Numbered from the stretch's first letter, positions 34,727 through 47,560 are shown. The stretch is 64,000 bases of DNA from Conoideocrella luteorostrata (GCA_032433595.1 JASWJB010000153.1:1-64000); one strand, 5' to 3'. Made by a program: numbers and translations. The notes: a model not told the origin generated them from the letters alone.

Positions 34727-35767
34727 CTACGCACTTGAATCAGATGATTCGGACGACTCTAAAACTTTCTCCAGCCTTGGCTGGGTGACTCTTGCTTTAA
34801 TATTGAGCCGTCGTCTTGCCGAAAACCGCAAGAACTTGCTTCTGATGGCCCAAAGCTGTTTGCTCTGCTTGTCATATCGCCCAGCCGCAAGCCATGCAAC
34901 AGTCCGCTACCGTAGCCGTGCCCAAAAACTCCAGCTCTCTGGCACCTTGAAATTCGACATGGAGGCATATTCAAAGTAGATTGGGTAGTACCCAGCGAGA
35001 TCCCAGTCCAGCAGCCATGCATCCCCTGACGCGTCGATCATGATATTGCGAGGGGCAAGATCATGGTGTGTCAGCACAAACGTTTTCGCTTCAAGATCTA
35101 ATGATGGTTTCAAAGCTGCTTGATCATGAGTGCTTTTTTTGTATTCATGCCTGATGGATCTGAAGTTTGCCCAGAAGGCCAGGAAGTCCATGACACATCT
35201 GACGGTCGCCCTTGCTGGTAGTCCGAACCGGTCATCTAACCAGAAAGACCTGCAGCTTCCAGTGACAAGTGATCCGGCACTGTCCGAGGAAATGGACCGC
35301 GTTAGAGATACAAAGCGGCGGAGCTGGAGGGCCAAACGAAGAGACGCATGCCAGCCTAGCCCAGGCCAAGAATCTTCCAATGTCCTGCCCTCAATTCGTT
35401 CCATGACAAGGAGGTCCACGTCTGGACACGGAATCAACCGTATCAATTGCGGCGTGCGTATGCCGAGTGCTCGCGCAATTTCAATTGCCTTGATGGTATC
35501 GGCGAGGCAGTCCGGCCTGTAGGCTTTGGCGAAGAATCGGCTTGACAGGAGCACAATTCCATTATGTCTTTCTAGCCTCGGGCTCTGCGAGATTAGTGCC
35601 TTGATCTCGGCATCTGACCCGTACAGAATTATATCATTGGGTGGTGCTGCTCTCGGCATGATAACTGCGTCAGCTTCAAACTGTAAACCTGGCGGGAAAG
35701 TTAGCGCGCTGGACAGGGCGTAGGGGAGTTCATGGACAATGGGGCAGCAGACATGAGCAAGTGACAT
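34727..35767 (-). pseudogene. APH/choline-kinase-like phosphotransferase with an in-frame TAG
   Basis: A fungal aminoglycoside-phosphotransferase-fold protein. Residues typical of the family are seen: YGSDAEIKAL at the N-lobe start, MERIEGRTLEDSWPGL, the catalytic loop FVLTHHDLAPRNIMID, and the DFG-like WLLDWDLAGYYPIYFEYASM. In this family His-Asp-Asn of the catalytic loop and the Asp of the metal site bind ATP-Mg; the substrate here is unknown. A TAG at 34907-34909 falls where the neighbouring frame continues as RTVAWLAAGRYDKQSKQLWA to a second stop at 34727. One G-to-A change from Trp would explain it. The product without readthrough would lose about 60 C-terminal residues, beyond the catalytic core. 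The real start may be the Met at about 35660 rather than 35767. Confidence 0.72.
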
Positions 35768-35807
35768 GATGACTAACCGGCGTCATGCCTGTCGTGCGCG
35801 GGCGAGA

Positions 35808-35874
35808 GGCGCGCTAGGGTGGCCACGTGACCTTTACCTGCAATTGCTTGTATGCTTGACGAGGGATTCCAACA
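35808..35874 (-). mobile_element. Family B LTR fragment, reverse, beside the APH gene start
   Basis: GGGTGGCCACGTGACC through TGACGAGGGATTCCAACA matches the reversed left end of family B. The other end is missing. It lies within the probable promoter of the APH-like gene. Confidence 0.75.
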
Positions 35875-35924
35875 AGAAATCAAGAACAATTTTCCACTGC
35901 AAAGCATTAGATGATTCGTACCTG

Positions 35925-35995
35925 GTACGTCAATTACAGTCATTACTCTCTAATAGAATAAAGACTGCAAGATCTCCATCCTAGCAAAAAGGGAG
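35925..35995. repeat. Segment A, module 10, flipped core
   Basis: CATTACTCTCTAATAGAATA and CAAGATCTCCATCCTAG match the reverse complement of the module 1 palindrome. The centre of A occurs here in the other orientation, though the flanking B is still plus. Confidence 0.6.
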
Positions 35996-36675
35996 ACGGC
36001 TCATAGCCTCGTACTTTTCCCGCTCACAGTCTTCTCCTTTTTCTCACAACCCGAGCGACAAACCACCCATCCCGCCGGGATTCTGTGCGCTGCCTGCTGC
36101 AGAGTTGCCGCGCGCGCCAGGAGTGCATTTTACGGGTTGCTGTCAAGTGCACCATGATCTCTGCGTTCCTGCGAGTCTTGTGCGCCAGGTTTCGTGCCGG
36201 CTGGTGGGCCGGTGGTCGAGTTGTGGTTGTTGGCGTGCAATCTGGTTTTTGGCGGATTTCACGCTCTATGTTTAGGTTCGCGCCCTGCTTTTTATTTAAT
36301 TACATACGATACGCTCTTGTGTATCTTTTGCACTAGGTTTAGTTTTTTCTTGTCATATTGCTGTTGTGTTGTGCTCTGTTGATGCGCCTAGAAGTCCCCA
36401 AGTCGCTGAACTCCTGACCAAGCAGGTTTTTTTTTTGTAGATTATGCACCAAGTATTTTGTTTTACGCTCTGACTTTAATTGCACCTTGTGCGCTGGGCT
36501 CCTGTGCATCTTTCGCACCAGGCTTGGTTTTATCTTGTCATGTTGCTGTTATGTTGTGTGCTGTGTTCCTTTTGTGTTACCTACCAGCCCCCCCTCTCCC
36601 TTCCCCCCGTATCGCTGGTCCTGACCAGGCCCTGCTTTTTCTGCACCTCGGGCGCTGCTGTTCTTGCGTGGACAG
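35996..36675 (+). repeat. Segment B leader, module 10
   Basis: The head GAGCGACAAACCACCCATCC is at about 36052; three to four sub-repeats and the tail follow. Confidence 0.75.
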
Positions 36676-37634
36676 CATCATCATCATCAACAGCAACGGC
36701 ATCAGCAGCAGCAGCGGCAACATCCTCATCGGCAGCAATGGAGTCACCATCATCATCAGCAGCAGCAGCAATGGCATTATCTTCATTATCAGGTGACATT
36801 TCTCCCTCTCTCCCGCTACTATGGTGACCAGAATTCTGACCGGAATCCTAACCTGTGGCCATCATCATTAGCAGCGGCAGCGGCAGCACTATAAGCTGAC
36901 TTTTCCCCTCCCGACCGCGACTATCGAGACCAGAATCCTGACCTGTGGCCATCATCAACATAATCATTATCACCATCAGCAGCGGCATCATTACCAGTAG
37001 CGGCAGCGGCATCATCATTAGCAGCAGCAGCATCATTTGACTTTTCCCCCGACCGACCGACACTATCATGACCAGAATCCTGGCCTTTGGCCATCATCAG
37101 CAGCAGCAGCAGCATCATCTGACTTTTCCCCCGACCGACCGCTATTGTCGTAACTGTCTTTCCAACCTTTTCCTGGCCTCTGGCCATCATCTTCATCAGC
37201 AGCGGCAGCGGCGAAATTTCTTGCGTGGGCAGCACATCCTCATCAACAGCAACGGTATCATCTGACTTTCCCCCCCCCGACCGCTGCTATCGTGACCCGA
37301 ATCCTGACCTGCGGCCATCATCAGCAGCACCGGCATTATCATCATCGGCAGCAGCGACATTTCTTGCGTGGGCAGCAACATTCTCATCACCAGCAGCGGC
37401 ATCATCATTGACAGCAGCATTAACATTAGCAGCTGACTCTCCCCTCTCCCTACCGCTACTATCGTGACCGGGAATCCTGACCGGAATTCTGACCCGTGGC
37501 CATCATCATTAGCAGCAGCAGCAGCAGCATCATCAGCTGACTTTTCCTCTCCCGACCGCGACTATCGAGACCAGAATCCAGACTAGTGGGCCATCATCGG
37601 CAGCAGCAGCGACATTTCTTGCGTGGGCAGCGAC
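36676..37634 (+). repeat. Segment C minisatellite, module 10, left part
   Basis: A long triplet-rich stretch with about seven GACCGC(T/G)(A/C)CTATCG-type blocks. It is cut by the gypsy element and resumes at 44744. Confidence 0.82.
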
Positions 37635-37908
37635 TGTCAGAGATTACTGCTTGTGAGGGCATTCAGAAGCCACGTGATGTCGTGAGTCTAGTGACGCACC
37701 TCAGCCTATGGGAGGAGTATAGCATACAGCTAGCAAACTCTTCGCTGCGGGGTAACAGCGAAGCATAAGTAAGGAAGGAGGAGACCAGATTATTAGATAG
37801 CCAGAGATTAAGACTATTCATAATACAGTGCTACCTTATTGCTAAGAAGCTACAAATACTTTAGAAGTCTTATCTATTACTCTGCTTTACTAGTACCTAG
37901 TTATAATA
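37635..37908 (+). repeat. Left LTR of the gypsy element
   Basis: Starts TGTCAGAGATTACTGC; its right end is RIP-altered (TTATAATA in place of TCGTGACA). Its left part is less mutated than its right part. Confidence 0.9.
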
Positions 37909-38159
37909 ATTTTAATCTCTTTACCCTTAGGGCAGTAAACTATTAAATAAGATACCTATTAAGATAGTTAACATAAACACACTAATTAAGTAAGTACCTA
38001 GTAATAATAGCATAGTAATAAGTAACTATTTATAGGATACTCTTTCCCCCTAACTAATAAGCTAAACTCTTTAGGAAAGAAACAAAAATATACTAAATAA
38101 AGCTATTAAACTAGTAGCTAAGAAGCTATAAATAATTAAAAAACGCTATAAGCTTATAA

Positions 38160-41100
38160 AACTTTAAAGGAGTATCTAAGAAGAAGAGATAAGCCTATAG
38201 TAAATAGGGCTACTAAAGAAGAGGCTATTACCTTTGTTTAGCACTAAGAGCATAGTGTTTTAGCTATAATATAGTATTATAAAGGCATAGCTTAAGACCC
38301 CTATATATAAGAGTAATACCTATAAAAGCCTATAGAACTTCCTCTTTAACCTAAATATAGCCTTTACTATAGATTACTATAACTTTCCTAATAATATTAC
38401 TAAGGTTATATATACTAATAGCTACCTCGCTAATAATATAAAGTAATAATAGCTATATTATACTACTATTAATAAGCTAGTTTTATATTAAGATTATACC
38501 TAGGATAGCTTTATAATATAGCTAAAGAAAGGAATAATTAATAAAGAATTATACTACTTAAAAGTAACTAAGACACTAATAAGGCTAAGGCAAGAAAAGG
38601 GTTAATCCTTCTAAGAGTATAAGAAAATCTAGGGAAAGGTAAAAGTAAAACTCCCTAAGAAAATTAAAGAAAGTATCTTAATTTATATATTTATTAATAG
38701 CCTAAATAATATTATAAGGAAGTAAGTACTTAGCTAAGAGTTCCTAAAGAGTTAGAACTATTTAATAGGTTAAGGCAAAAAAGTAGAAGTTACTATAAAC
38801 CTACCTAGCTAGGCTAGGGATAGGACCCCTAAAAGGAATTACTTAAGCTTGCTATCTCTAGTAAATAAAAGACTAAATAATAATAAGGAAGTAGTGTTTA
38901 CCTCTAATACTTACTTAGCCTAGCTAAATAAGGTAACTTACTATAAATGCTAGAAGACTAGCTATATCTCCCCTAAGTGCATAGAACCTAATTATAATAC
39001 CTATAGTAGTAACTATTACACTATTATTATATATAGCAAAAGTAGTGACTATATTACTACTAATACAAATAGAACACCTATTATAGTATTCTATTAATAG
39101 GGGCTTAGGTTTACTATAAATAACACTAAAGACTTACGCATAAGGATAAAGGTAAAATTATAGCAAGGATATAGCTAAGTAACTATACTAGCGCTATTTA
39201 ACCTAGGTGTAACTAACATTATTATTAACCCTAAACTATTAAATAATATAAATTAAAGTAATATATAAAAGGACCCTATGTAACTAAAAGGCGTAGTAAA
39301 TATACTACTAGAGCACTATAGAATCCTTAACTATATTATTAAAATTAAAGATAGCACTAATTATATATAAATATATTAACTTAGCTACTATATAGTAAAG
39401 ACTAAAGAGGACTTACTTTTAAGACTTAACTATATTACTACTTATAAACTAATAGTAATATTATAGGAGTTTAAATATTAAAGATACCTTATTATAGTGT
39501 TAAGACTTTTACTAGCCTAAGGCAAGCAATAAGTTTACTATAAAGTAAAGAAGTTAGTTATTATACTAATTTTATAAGGAGAATTCTAACTTAATTAAGT
39601 AATAATACTAAATAAAAATAAAGAGAGTAATAAGGAAGCTATAAGGGAGTTACCTAAGGCTTACACTAAATATTAGGATATTTTCTTAAGAGAAGCTATT
39701 ATAATGCTACCCCCTTTTAGTAAATAAATATATATAATTAAATTAGAGGAAGGCTAAACACCCCTATAGAGACTTATCTATAACCTTGCTAAAAAAGAGC
39801 TATAAGTACTCTATAAATACCTAGCTAGCGTTACTAAGCAAGGATAAATAAAAAGATTAATAAGCCTAGTTAATGCCTTAATCCTCTTTATGCTAAAGAA
39901 GGGAGGCTAGCTATGCCTATATGTGGATTATTAAGGCCTTAATAAGGTTATAAGGAAGGATAAGGCACCCTTGCCTTTAGTGACTAAAATCCTTAATAGG
40001 TTAAAGGGCGTAAAAGTATATACTAAGATTAACCTTAAAGATATATACTATTAGCTATATATTAGCAAGGGTAATAAGTAGAAGACTGCCTTTTAATGCT
40101 AATATAGCTACTTTAAATATCTTATAATGCTATTTAAGCTAGTTAATACTCTAGCTACCTTCTAAGAATATATTAATAATACTCTAGGGAACCTAATTAA
40201 TACTATTTATATTATATACCTTAATAATATATTAATATATAGTAGTAACCCTATAGAACATAAGCAGTATATATAGTAAGTCCTTAAAAAGCTAAGATAA
40301 GCTAAATTATATATAAATATTAATAAGTGTGAGTTTTCTATAACTAAAGTAGGATTCCTAGGATTTATTATAATAAATAAGGGGATTAAAATAAAACCTA
40401 AGTATATTTAAGTTATTATAAACTAGCTACTACCTAGTAATGTATTAAAGATTTAGTTTTTTTTAGGATTTATAGGCTTTTACTAAAGATTTATTAAAGG
40501 GTATAGTAAAATAACTATCCTACTAATAAACCTACTAAAAGGAGATATAATAAGAAGTATTATATTACTAAGTAGTATAATAGTAGCCTTTAAAGAGCTA
40601 AAGCAGTGCTTCTAGGAAGTATTTATCTTAATATACTTTAACTTAAATACACTATTAAGAATAGAAACTAACGCATTAGGGTTTATAATTAGCGTAATCT
40701 TAGCGTAGTTATAGCTAGATTGCTAGCATTTAATTACCTATATATTAAAGAAGTTATCTCCCGTGGAAATTCGCTATATAATCCCTAATATAAAGCTACT
40801 AGCTATTTAAGAGGCATTTAAAACATAGAGATATTACCTTGCTTATTCCACACACTTAATCTGTATTATTATAGATTATTTAAACTATAAGTACCTAGTA
40901 TTTAAACTAAAGCTAATAAGTAGGTAAGTTACTGCTTTAAATAAGCTATACTTATTTAATTTTATTATTAAGTATAGACTAAGTATTACTAATTTAGCTA
41001 ATAGTTTATCTAAGTAGTTAAACTATTTTAATAAGGAGGCAATAGTGTAAGTAAAGGCCTTATAGTTACTAACCTTTCTAAAGAGGTTTATAAATAGTAA

Positions 41101-42980
41101 GTAATAAGGTAATAGTTATACTATAGGGTATAATAAGGCTACCTTATTTAATTAAGTAAAGAGTAAGTAGTAAGGTAATAGTTATACTATAAGGTATAAT
41201 AAGGCTACCTTATTTAATTAAGTAAAGAGTAAGAAGCAAGGTAGCGCTTATACTATAAGGTGTAATAAGGCTACCTTACCTAATTAAGCAATTAGTATAT
41301 AGTAGGTTAGCAGTAATATTATTAAATATATTACGCTAATTTCTAAGATATTACTTACTTTTAATAAGTTAGAGTTATAGTAAAGCCCTTAGCTAGTAAA
41401 GTTAAGACTAGCTCTAACATAACTAGCTAGCTAGAGTACTATAGTAAGGCTCCTAGCTATTAGGAGAGCCTTTATAGTAGGCTCCCTAGCGAATATATTA
41501 AATAAAGGTAGCTATTTATTAGCACCTTTTATTTTTAAGTTATTATTAAAAATATAATAAAGGGATACCTTTATAGTTTAATAAAGAAAGCAGCTTATAA
41601 GTAGCTCTAGGGTTATAACCTAAGGGCATAAGCCCTAGGAAATTAACAAAAAAGGACTCCTCCTATATAAGGAATATATTTATGTTCTAGGAGGCCTTAG
41701 GAAGGAAATAATACTACTAGTTTATAATAACTTAGTAGCAGGATATTATAGAGTTAGTAAAATACTATAATAACTTACCTCTTAGTATTACTAGCTAGGC
41801 ATAAAGAAGTATATTAAGGACTATATTTATATATACTTAAACTACTAAGTTTTAAAGCTAAGGTTACATTATTTATATAGTAAACTAGTAATGTTACTAG
41901 TGCTAGATTACCCCTTTTAAGAGCTATCTATAGACTTTATTACTAGGCTGCCCCTTATTAGCATATATAGAAATAAGATTTATAATTTAATTCTTATAAT
42001 TATAAATAGATTCTCTAAGTATGCTATTTATAAGCTAGTATTAAAGCAAATAACTAGTAATAATTTAGCTATAATCTTCTTAGACTAAGTGTTTAAGGAC
42101 TATAAAATGCCTAAGGGTATTATAACTAATTAAGGCACTACTTTTATAAGTAGTTTTTAGAGAACCTTTTATTACCTTATTGCTACTAAGTAATAACTTA
42201 GCACTGCTTTTTATCTATAAATAAATAGCTAAACCAAGCGAATAAACTAGATCTTAGAGCACTACCTTAGAGCTTTTAGCAGCATAGAGTAGACTAACTA
42301 GCTAGATAGATTACTATTAGCTTAGTATACCTATAATATAAGCTCTTATATAGCTTATAGCTATGCCCTAGTAAAGGCGCTATAAGGTTATACACCGCAA
42401 GGCTTAATATATATTATTAAGCCCCTTAATATTATTAATAAATAAGTAAAGAATTAAGCACTAAAGCTTTAGACTAAATATATAGTAATTAAGTAATTAC
42501 TTAGCAATATATAAGCTAAGTACACTAAGTACTATAACTAAAAAAGGACTATATAAAAGTTTAAAGAGGGAGACTATATATTATTATTTATAAAGAATAT
42601 TAATATATAGTAACCTAGTAAAAAGCTAGCACTAAAGTATCTTAGACCTTATAAAATCATTAAAGCTATAGGCCACTATAATATAGCATACTAGTTATAA
42701 ATGCCTAGTAACTCCTAGATATATAATATATTCTATATCTTAAGTCTAGAGCCCTTCTACAGGGATATTAGCTAAGTAATTACTATAAGTAGCAAGATAG
42801 TGCCTTAGAATTAAAAACTAAGTACTAAGTTAAACGCATAATTACCTATAAATATAATAAAAAGCGCTACTAATACCTAGTTAAGTGGGAAGGCTATAGC
42901 ACCCCTAAGAATTTATAGCTACTATGCTAAGATTTTATAACTAAAGACCTTACTAATACCTATAATTAATAAGTTTATAG
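38160..42980 (+). pseudogene. RIP-mutated gag-pol of the gypsy element
   Basis: Landmarks in order: a CCHC zinc knuckle at 38937-38983; a protease box at 39191-39245, where the active-site Asp-Ser-Gly reads as Asn-Leu-Gly; RT blocks near 39757 and 39911 and the catalytic box at 40217-40246, where the two Asp codons have become Asn; an RNase H start near 40661; the integrase zinc domain near 41690-41770; and a chromodomain (YLVKWEGYS) near 42870. A 66-bp unit is repeated three times between RNase H and integrase. Stops are frequent, and no functional product is possible. Confidence 0.88.
41099..41289 (+). repeat. Three tandem 66-bp units inside the gypsy element
   Basis: GTTATACTATA-GG-TATAATAAGG blocks recur at 41115, 41181 and about 41247. 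The period is a multiple of three, so it may have been an in-frame protein repeat before RIP. Confidence 0.85.
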
Positions 42981-44469
42981 CTAAATAGCTATAATAGTGC
43001 TAAGATTACACTATGTAAGTACACTATTACTTAGGATCTTACACTTAGCTAGTATAAATAAATTTAATTTAACTCTAAGGCTATTAAAACCCTTACCTTA
43101 CTATTAAAATAAAATAACTAAATTACTATTACTTTGCTACTACTTAATTACTTTTCTTAACTAATAGTGTCCTTTATATCTAATTAATACAAGAGCTTTT
43201 TAAGGTTAATAAGAAAGCCTAAGGGGGCTACTTATATAAGAAGGAGCTCTTAATATTTAGAAAACTAACTATAAGTTAGCTATAAGTTTACTCTTAAGAA
43301 ATAGGGGAGAACTACTTATAAGCTAGCTATTTTTATATATAAAGCGTAAATAGTTTATAATTTCTAAGGAGGCATAAGTATAAGTAATGTTATATAGCTA
43401 TAAGATTATAGTATAGTTACTAAGAGCTACCTTACAAGTAGCTATAACCTTAGCCTAAGCACATTAAGTATAACCCTCTTTGTCCTTATTCTTCTCCTTA
43501 GCTAAGCTATAAACTAGCTTCTTATAAGCTTTAATAAAACTATTAAATTTATAATAGTGCTCCTCCTCTTTAGTTTTAACACTATCCCTCTTAGCTATAA
43601 GAGCCTTATAGGTATAATAAGTATATTAACTAAGCTAGTAATAAGTTAATAATAAGATTATAATAATATAAAGCATATAAAAGTACTAAAATATAGGGTT
43701 TATTATTCTTAAAATAATAAGTATATTTAGTAGTATTTACTAGTAAAGGTTAATAAAGAATAAGTAATAACTTAGTAGCTTACTTATAACTTAATACTAG
43801 GAGGTAAGTAGTAGGTTTTAGTAAGCCCTTCTTTATATACTCTAGATTAGGCTTTAAGCTATTATTAGCTAAGATAGGCTTAAACTTTTAATTAGTAAAC
43901 CTATATATATAATATTAATAAATTAAATACTCTTAACTAGTAAAGAGTTAGTAGTAAATAAAGCCTAGAGAAGTAGTATATTAATAAGTAAGTAGTGTGT
44001 TCCTTTACTAGGGTAGTGGGTTAATTACCTTTCCCTTTAGGGATAGTTTTATAAGCTTTAAGTATAATAGCTAATAGTAAGTTAGCTCTATATACACTAT
44101 GTAACACATTAGAATAAGTACTTACTAAAGTAGATTAAAATTATAAAGCATTAATATCTATAGGTAAAGAAGAGTAAGTTAATATATATATATAGCTATA
44201 TTACTACTTATTTATAAGCAGTAAGTAGCTATATTTTACTTATAAAAAAAGAATAATAATAAGAGAGAAAGAGAAAAAAAAAAGGAAGGAGCAAGGGGGA
44301 GCGCTTACTTATATAGTTAAGTGTGTAAGCTAATAGCTATTAGGGTATAGAGTCACTAGCTAATCTAGCTATTTACCCTAAAACTTATAAATAAAAAAAT
44401 ACTACTTACTATAACCTAGCTATTACTTAGTTATAACTAAGCATAGTCGCGAGGTAAGAGGGGTAACTC
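42981..44469 (-). other. Long 3' region of the gypsy element with an antisense reading frame
   Basis: About 1.5 kb separate the chromodomain from the right LTR. On the minus strand 43464-43620 reads without a stop for about 50 codons, Lys/Glu-rich (for example KAYKKLVYSLAKEKNKDKEG), despite the surrounding RIP damage. It could be a relic of an extra antisense ORF. I cannot assign a family. Confidence 0.45.
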
Positions 44470-44743
44470 TATTAGAGATTACTGCTTATAAGGGTATTTA
44501 GAAGCTATGTGATGTTATAAGTCTAGTGACACACCTTAGCCTATAGGAGGAGTATAGTATATAGCTAGCAAACTCTTCGCTACAGGGTAACAGCGAAGCA
44601 TAAGTAGGGAAGAAGGAGACTAGATTATTAGATAGCCAGAGATTAAAACTGTTCACAATACAGTGCTACCTTGTTGCTAAGAAGCTACGAATACTTCAGA
44701 AGTCTTGTCTATCACTCTGCTTTACCAGTACCCAGTCGTGACA
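44470..44743 (+). repeat. Right LTR of the gypsy element
   Basis: Starts TATTAGAGATTACTGC (RIP-altered) and ends CAGTCGTGACA. Its right half is nearly unmutated. Confidence 0.9.
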
Positions 44744-44960
44744 GCGACATTCTCATCATCAGCAACGGCATCACCAGCAGCGGCATCATCATTCCCAGCA
44801 GCATTATCGTTTGCAGCTGACTCTTCCCTCTCCCGAGTGCCGACTTTTCCTCTCTGCCGACCGCTCCATCATCATCAGCTGCAGCGGCATCTGACTTTTC
44901 TCCCTACGGACCACCGCTATCGTGACCGCGAATCCTGACCTGTGGCCACCATCATCGTCT
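44744..44960 (+). repeat. Segment C, module 10, right part
   Basis: Continues the minisatellite interrupted by the gypsy element, beginning with the duplicated GCGAC. Confidence 0.8.
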
Positions 44961-45735
44961 TCAGATTGACTCGCGAGATCTGATGGGATCCGATGCGTCT
45001 TGAACGCCTGTACATTATCCGACATTCAAACCTTTCAACAAGCTTGTCAGCTAACTGAGTTAGATCGCGGCCGATAATCCCATCATCGAATAAATCGTCT
45101 TGGTCAGATTGCCTCACAACATCTGACGGATCCAATGTTTCTTGCAGCTTGCACGTTGTCCAACATTCGAACGTTTCAACGAGCTCGTCAACTGGCTGGC
45201 GATATCTAACGCTTCGAAAATGTTTATACGTCATCCGAGATTTGAGCTTTTCAACAAGCTCATCAGATTGACTTGCGATATCCGATGCTTCTTGCAGAGT
45301 CTGTACGTCCCAAGATTTGAGCCTTGACCTACCATGTCTGATGCTTCGATAGCTCCTGTACGTGTCCCGACAATTGAACCTTTGAGCGAGCTCGTTAGAT
45401 TGACCTGTGATACCAGTTGTCTGTACGTTTTCCGAGAACTGAACCTTGACCTACCATGTCTAATGCTTCGATAGTGCCTGTGCGTCTTCCGATATCCGAG
45501 CCTTGCAAAAAGCTCGTCGGATCGACTTGCGATATGTATGCTTGTACGTCTCCCGAAATTTGAGCCTTTTCGACGAGCTCGCCAAATTGACCTACGGTGT
45601 CTGAAGCTTCGATAACACCTGTACGCCTTCCGAGATTTAAGCCTTTTCAACAAGCTCGTCACATCGACTTGCGATATTTGATGCCTGTACGTCTTCCGAG
45701 ATTTAAACTTTTTTGACGAACTTGTTAGGTCAGCT
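44961..45735 (+). repeat. Segment D satellite array, module 10
   Basis: About ten units, with junction motif TTAGATCGCGGCCGATAAT at 45060. Confidence 0.83.
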
Positions 45736-46492
45736 ACAACACTATGTCCTTGAGATCTGTTGCTTTACGGAGTAAAAAGCGGCTTACAGTCTCCTCTCTT
45801 TTCTGCTTACAACCCGAGCGAAAAACCACCCATCCTGCCGGCATTCTGTGCGCTGCCTGCCGTAGAGTTGCTGTGAGCGCTGGGGGCGCCTTTATTTTAT
45901 CTGCATCGTGTGCGATGCATTGTTGGGAGTCTCTTGCACTATGTTCAGTGCTGTTGTGCGCTCTGGTGCCCGAGTAGTTGCTGCTAGTGTGTAAGACCTT
46001 ATTTTTGCTAATTACACGCCAGATGTTTTGTTCTGTGCTTTGCGTTTTACTGCATCTCGCGCGCTGGACTCTTTTGCATCTTTTGTGCCAGATTTTATTC
46101 TATCTAGTACACTGATTGTGGTGTTGCTGGCCTTGTTGTGTTGCTTTCCTTGTAAGCCCCTGATCGCTGAATTACTAACCTGCTGACCAAGTAGATTCTT
46201 TTGTAGATTGCGCACTAGGTGTTTTGTTTCATGCCCTGCTTTCTTTTTAATTATATATCCTACACTTTTCTGTATGTTTTGCACCAAGTTTGGTCTTGTC
46301 GCGTGGTAGTACTGTTGTGTTGTCTTATATTATTGCGTCTGTAAGCCCCCTGTCGCTGAAGTCCTGACTGAGAGCAACTTTTCGTTGATTGCGCACTGGG
46401 TGTTTTGTCTCGCGCCCTGCTTTTTATTGCAACGTGTGCGTCGGGCTTATGTGTCGCCTTTGTGCCGGTTTTTATTCTGTCTGGTGCGCTGT

Positions 46493-46561
46493 TTATGGTG
46501 TTGCTGGTTATGGTGTTGCTGGTTATGATGTTGCTGGTTATGATGTTGCTGGTTATGATGT
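46493..46561 (+). repeat. 15-bp tandem repeat within segment B
   Basis: Five near-identical copies of GTTGCTGGTTATGAT (earlier copies GGT in place of GAT). A solo LTR is inserted at its right end. Confidence 0.9.
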
Positions 46562-46766
46562 TGTTGGAATATCGCCGCCAAGCACACAATAAGAGCACGG
46601 ATATCGTCACGTGGTCACCTTTCGGCCACCCTATTTATAAGGGTATCGTAGGCATCATAGCTTGACTTGTTTTCCCTTCTTAGATAACCTACTTGACTTA
46701 TTGAATATATTCTATTTTGAAGCAGTTGATCTAGATCATCTGTTGCACAACCCTGTGCAACCCACA
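46562..46766 (+). mobile_element. Solo LTR, family A
   Basis: TGTTGGAATATCGCC to CCCACA, 205 bp, perfect target duplication GATGT (46557-46561 and 46767-46771). Confidence 0.93.
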
Positions 46767-47095
46767 GATGTGTTGCACGTTGCAAATTGCTTGTGAGTCC
46801 CTCATCGATGGCCCAACTAAGCACGGTTTTTGGCAGTTTACTCACCAAGTACTACATTTAGGACGCTGCCTATTCTTTTATTATATAAGCTACAATTTTT
46901 TGCATCTTTTGAACCAGACATTGTCCCATCTTGTGCGCAGTTTGCTGTGCGGTATTGTTGTTGTGCTACTCTTGCGTTACTTAGTAGCCTGGTATCGCTG
47001 GTCCCAACCAGGCCCTGCTGCTTTTTTTTTTCGCCTTGAGCACTCACCCAGATCGAACATCTGCCTGGTGAAAATGGCTGTTCTTGCGTGGGCAA

Positions 47096-47560
47096 TAACA
47101 TCCTCATCAGCAGCAACGGCATCATTATCGGTAGCAGCGGCATTATTAGCAGCAGTGGCAGCATCATCATCATCATCAGGTGACTTTTCTCCTTCCCGAC
47201 CGCTACTATTGTGACCAGAATCCCGACCTAAATACTGACCTGTGGCCATTATCATCATCATTATCATTAGCAGCAGCAGCAATGACATCATCAGCGGCAT
47301 CATTAGCAGCATGATTATCGGCGGCATCATCATCAGCATCATGATCATCAGCAGCAGCAGCGGCAGAAGCGGCATCATCACCGTCATCAGCTGACTTTCC
47401 CCTCTGCTGACTGCTCCATCATCATCATCAGCAGCAGCTGACTCTCTCCTCTCCTAAGTGCTAACTTTTCCCCTCTCCCGAGTGCCGACTTTTCTCCTCT
47501 GCCGACCGCTCCTGATGTAACCGTCTTCTTGACCTGTGGACACCATCATCATATCTTCAT
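47096..47560 (+). repeat. Segment C minisatellite, module 11
   Basis: CAT/CAG triplets with GACCGCTACTATTGTGACCA; also includes ATCATGATCATC variants. Confidence 0.78.

Larger units (their letters stand above)
37635..44743 (+). mobile_element. Complete RIP-degraded chromodomain Ty3/gypsy retrotransposon
   Basis: Two 274-bp LTRs (37635-37908 and 44470-44743) and a perfect 5-bp target duplication GCGAC (37630-37634 and 44744-44748). The domain order gag-protease-RT-RNase H-integrase-chromodomain defines a chromovirus-type element. A purine tract (AAGAGGGG near 44456) precedes the right LTR. The interior is saturated with C-to-T and G-to-A changes, giving very AT- and TA-rich DNA and stops in every frame. 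The left LTR start (TGTCAGAG) and right LTR end (GTCGTGACA) keep the original bases where the partner LTR has TATTAGAG and TATAATA. Confidence 0.93.
45736..47095 (+). repeat. Segment B leader, module 11, with worn A
   Basis: The palindrome is reduced to ACACTATGTCCTTGAGATC. The head GAGCGAAAAACCACCCATCC is at about 45817. This is the longest B, about six sub-repeats, and carries a solo LTR. Confidence 0.75.

Noticed and set aside
37635..44743. Natural AT-rich centromere core
   Set aside because: LTRs, target duplication and a recognisable gag-pol order show it is a RIP-mutated gypsy element.
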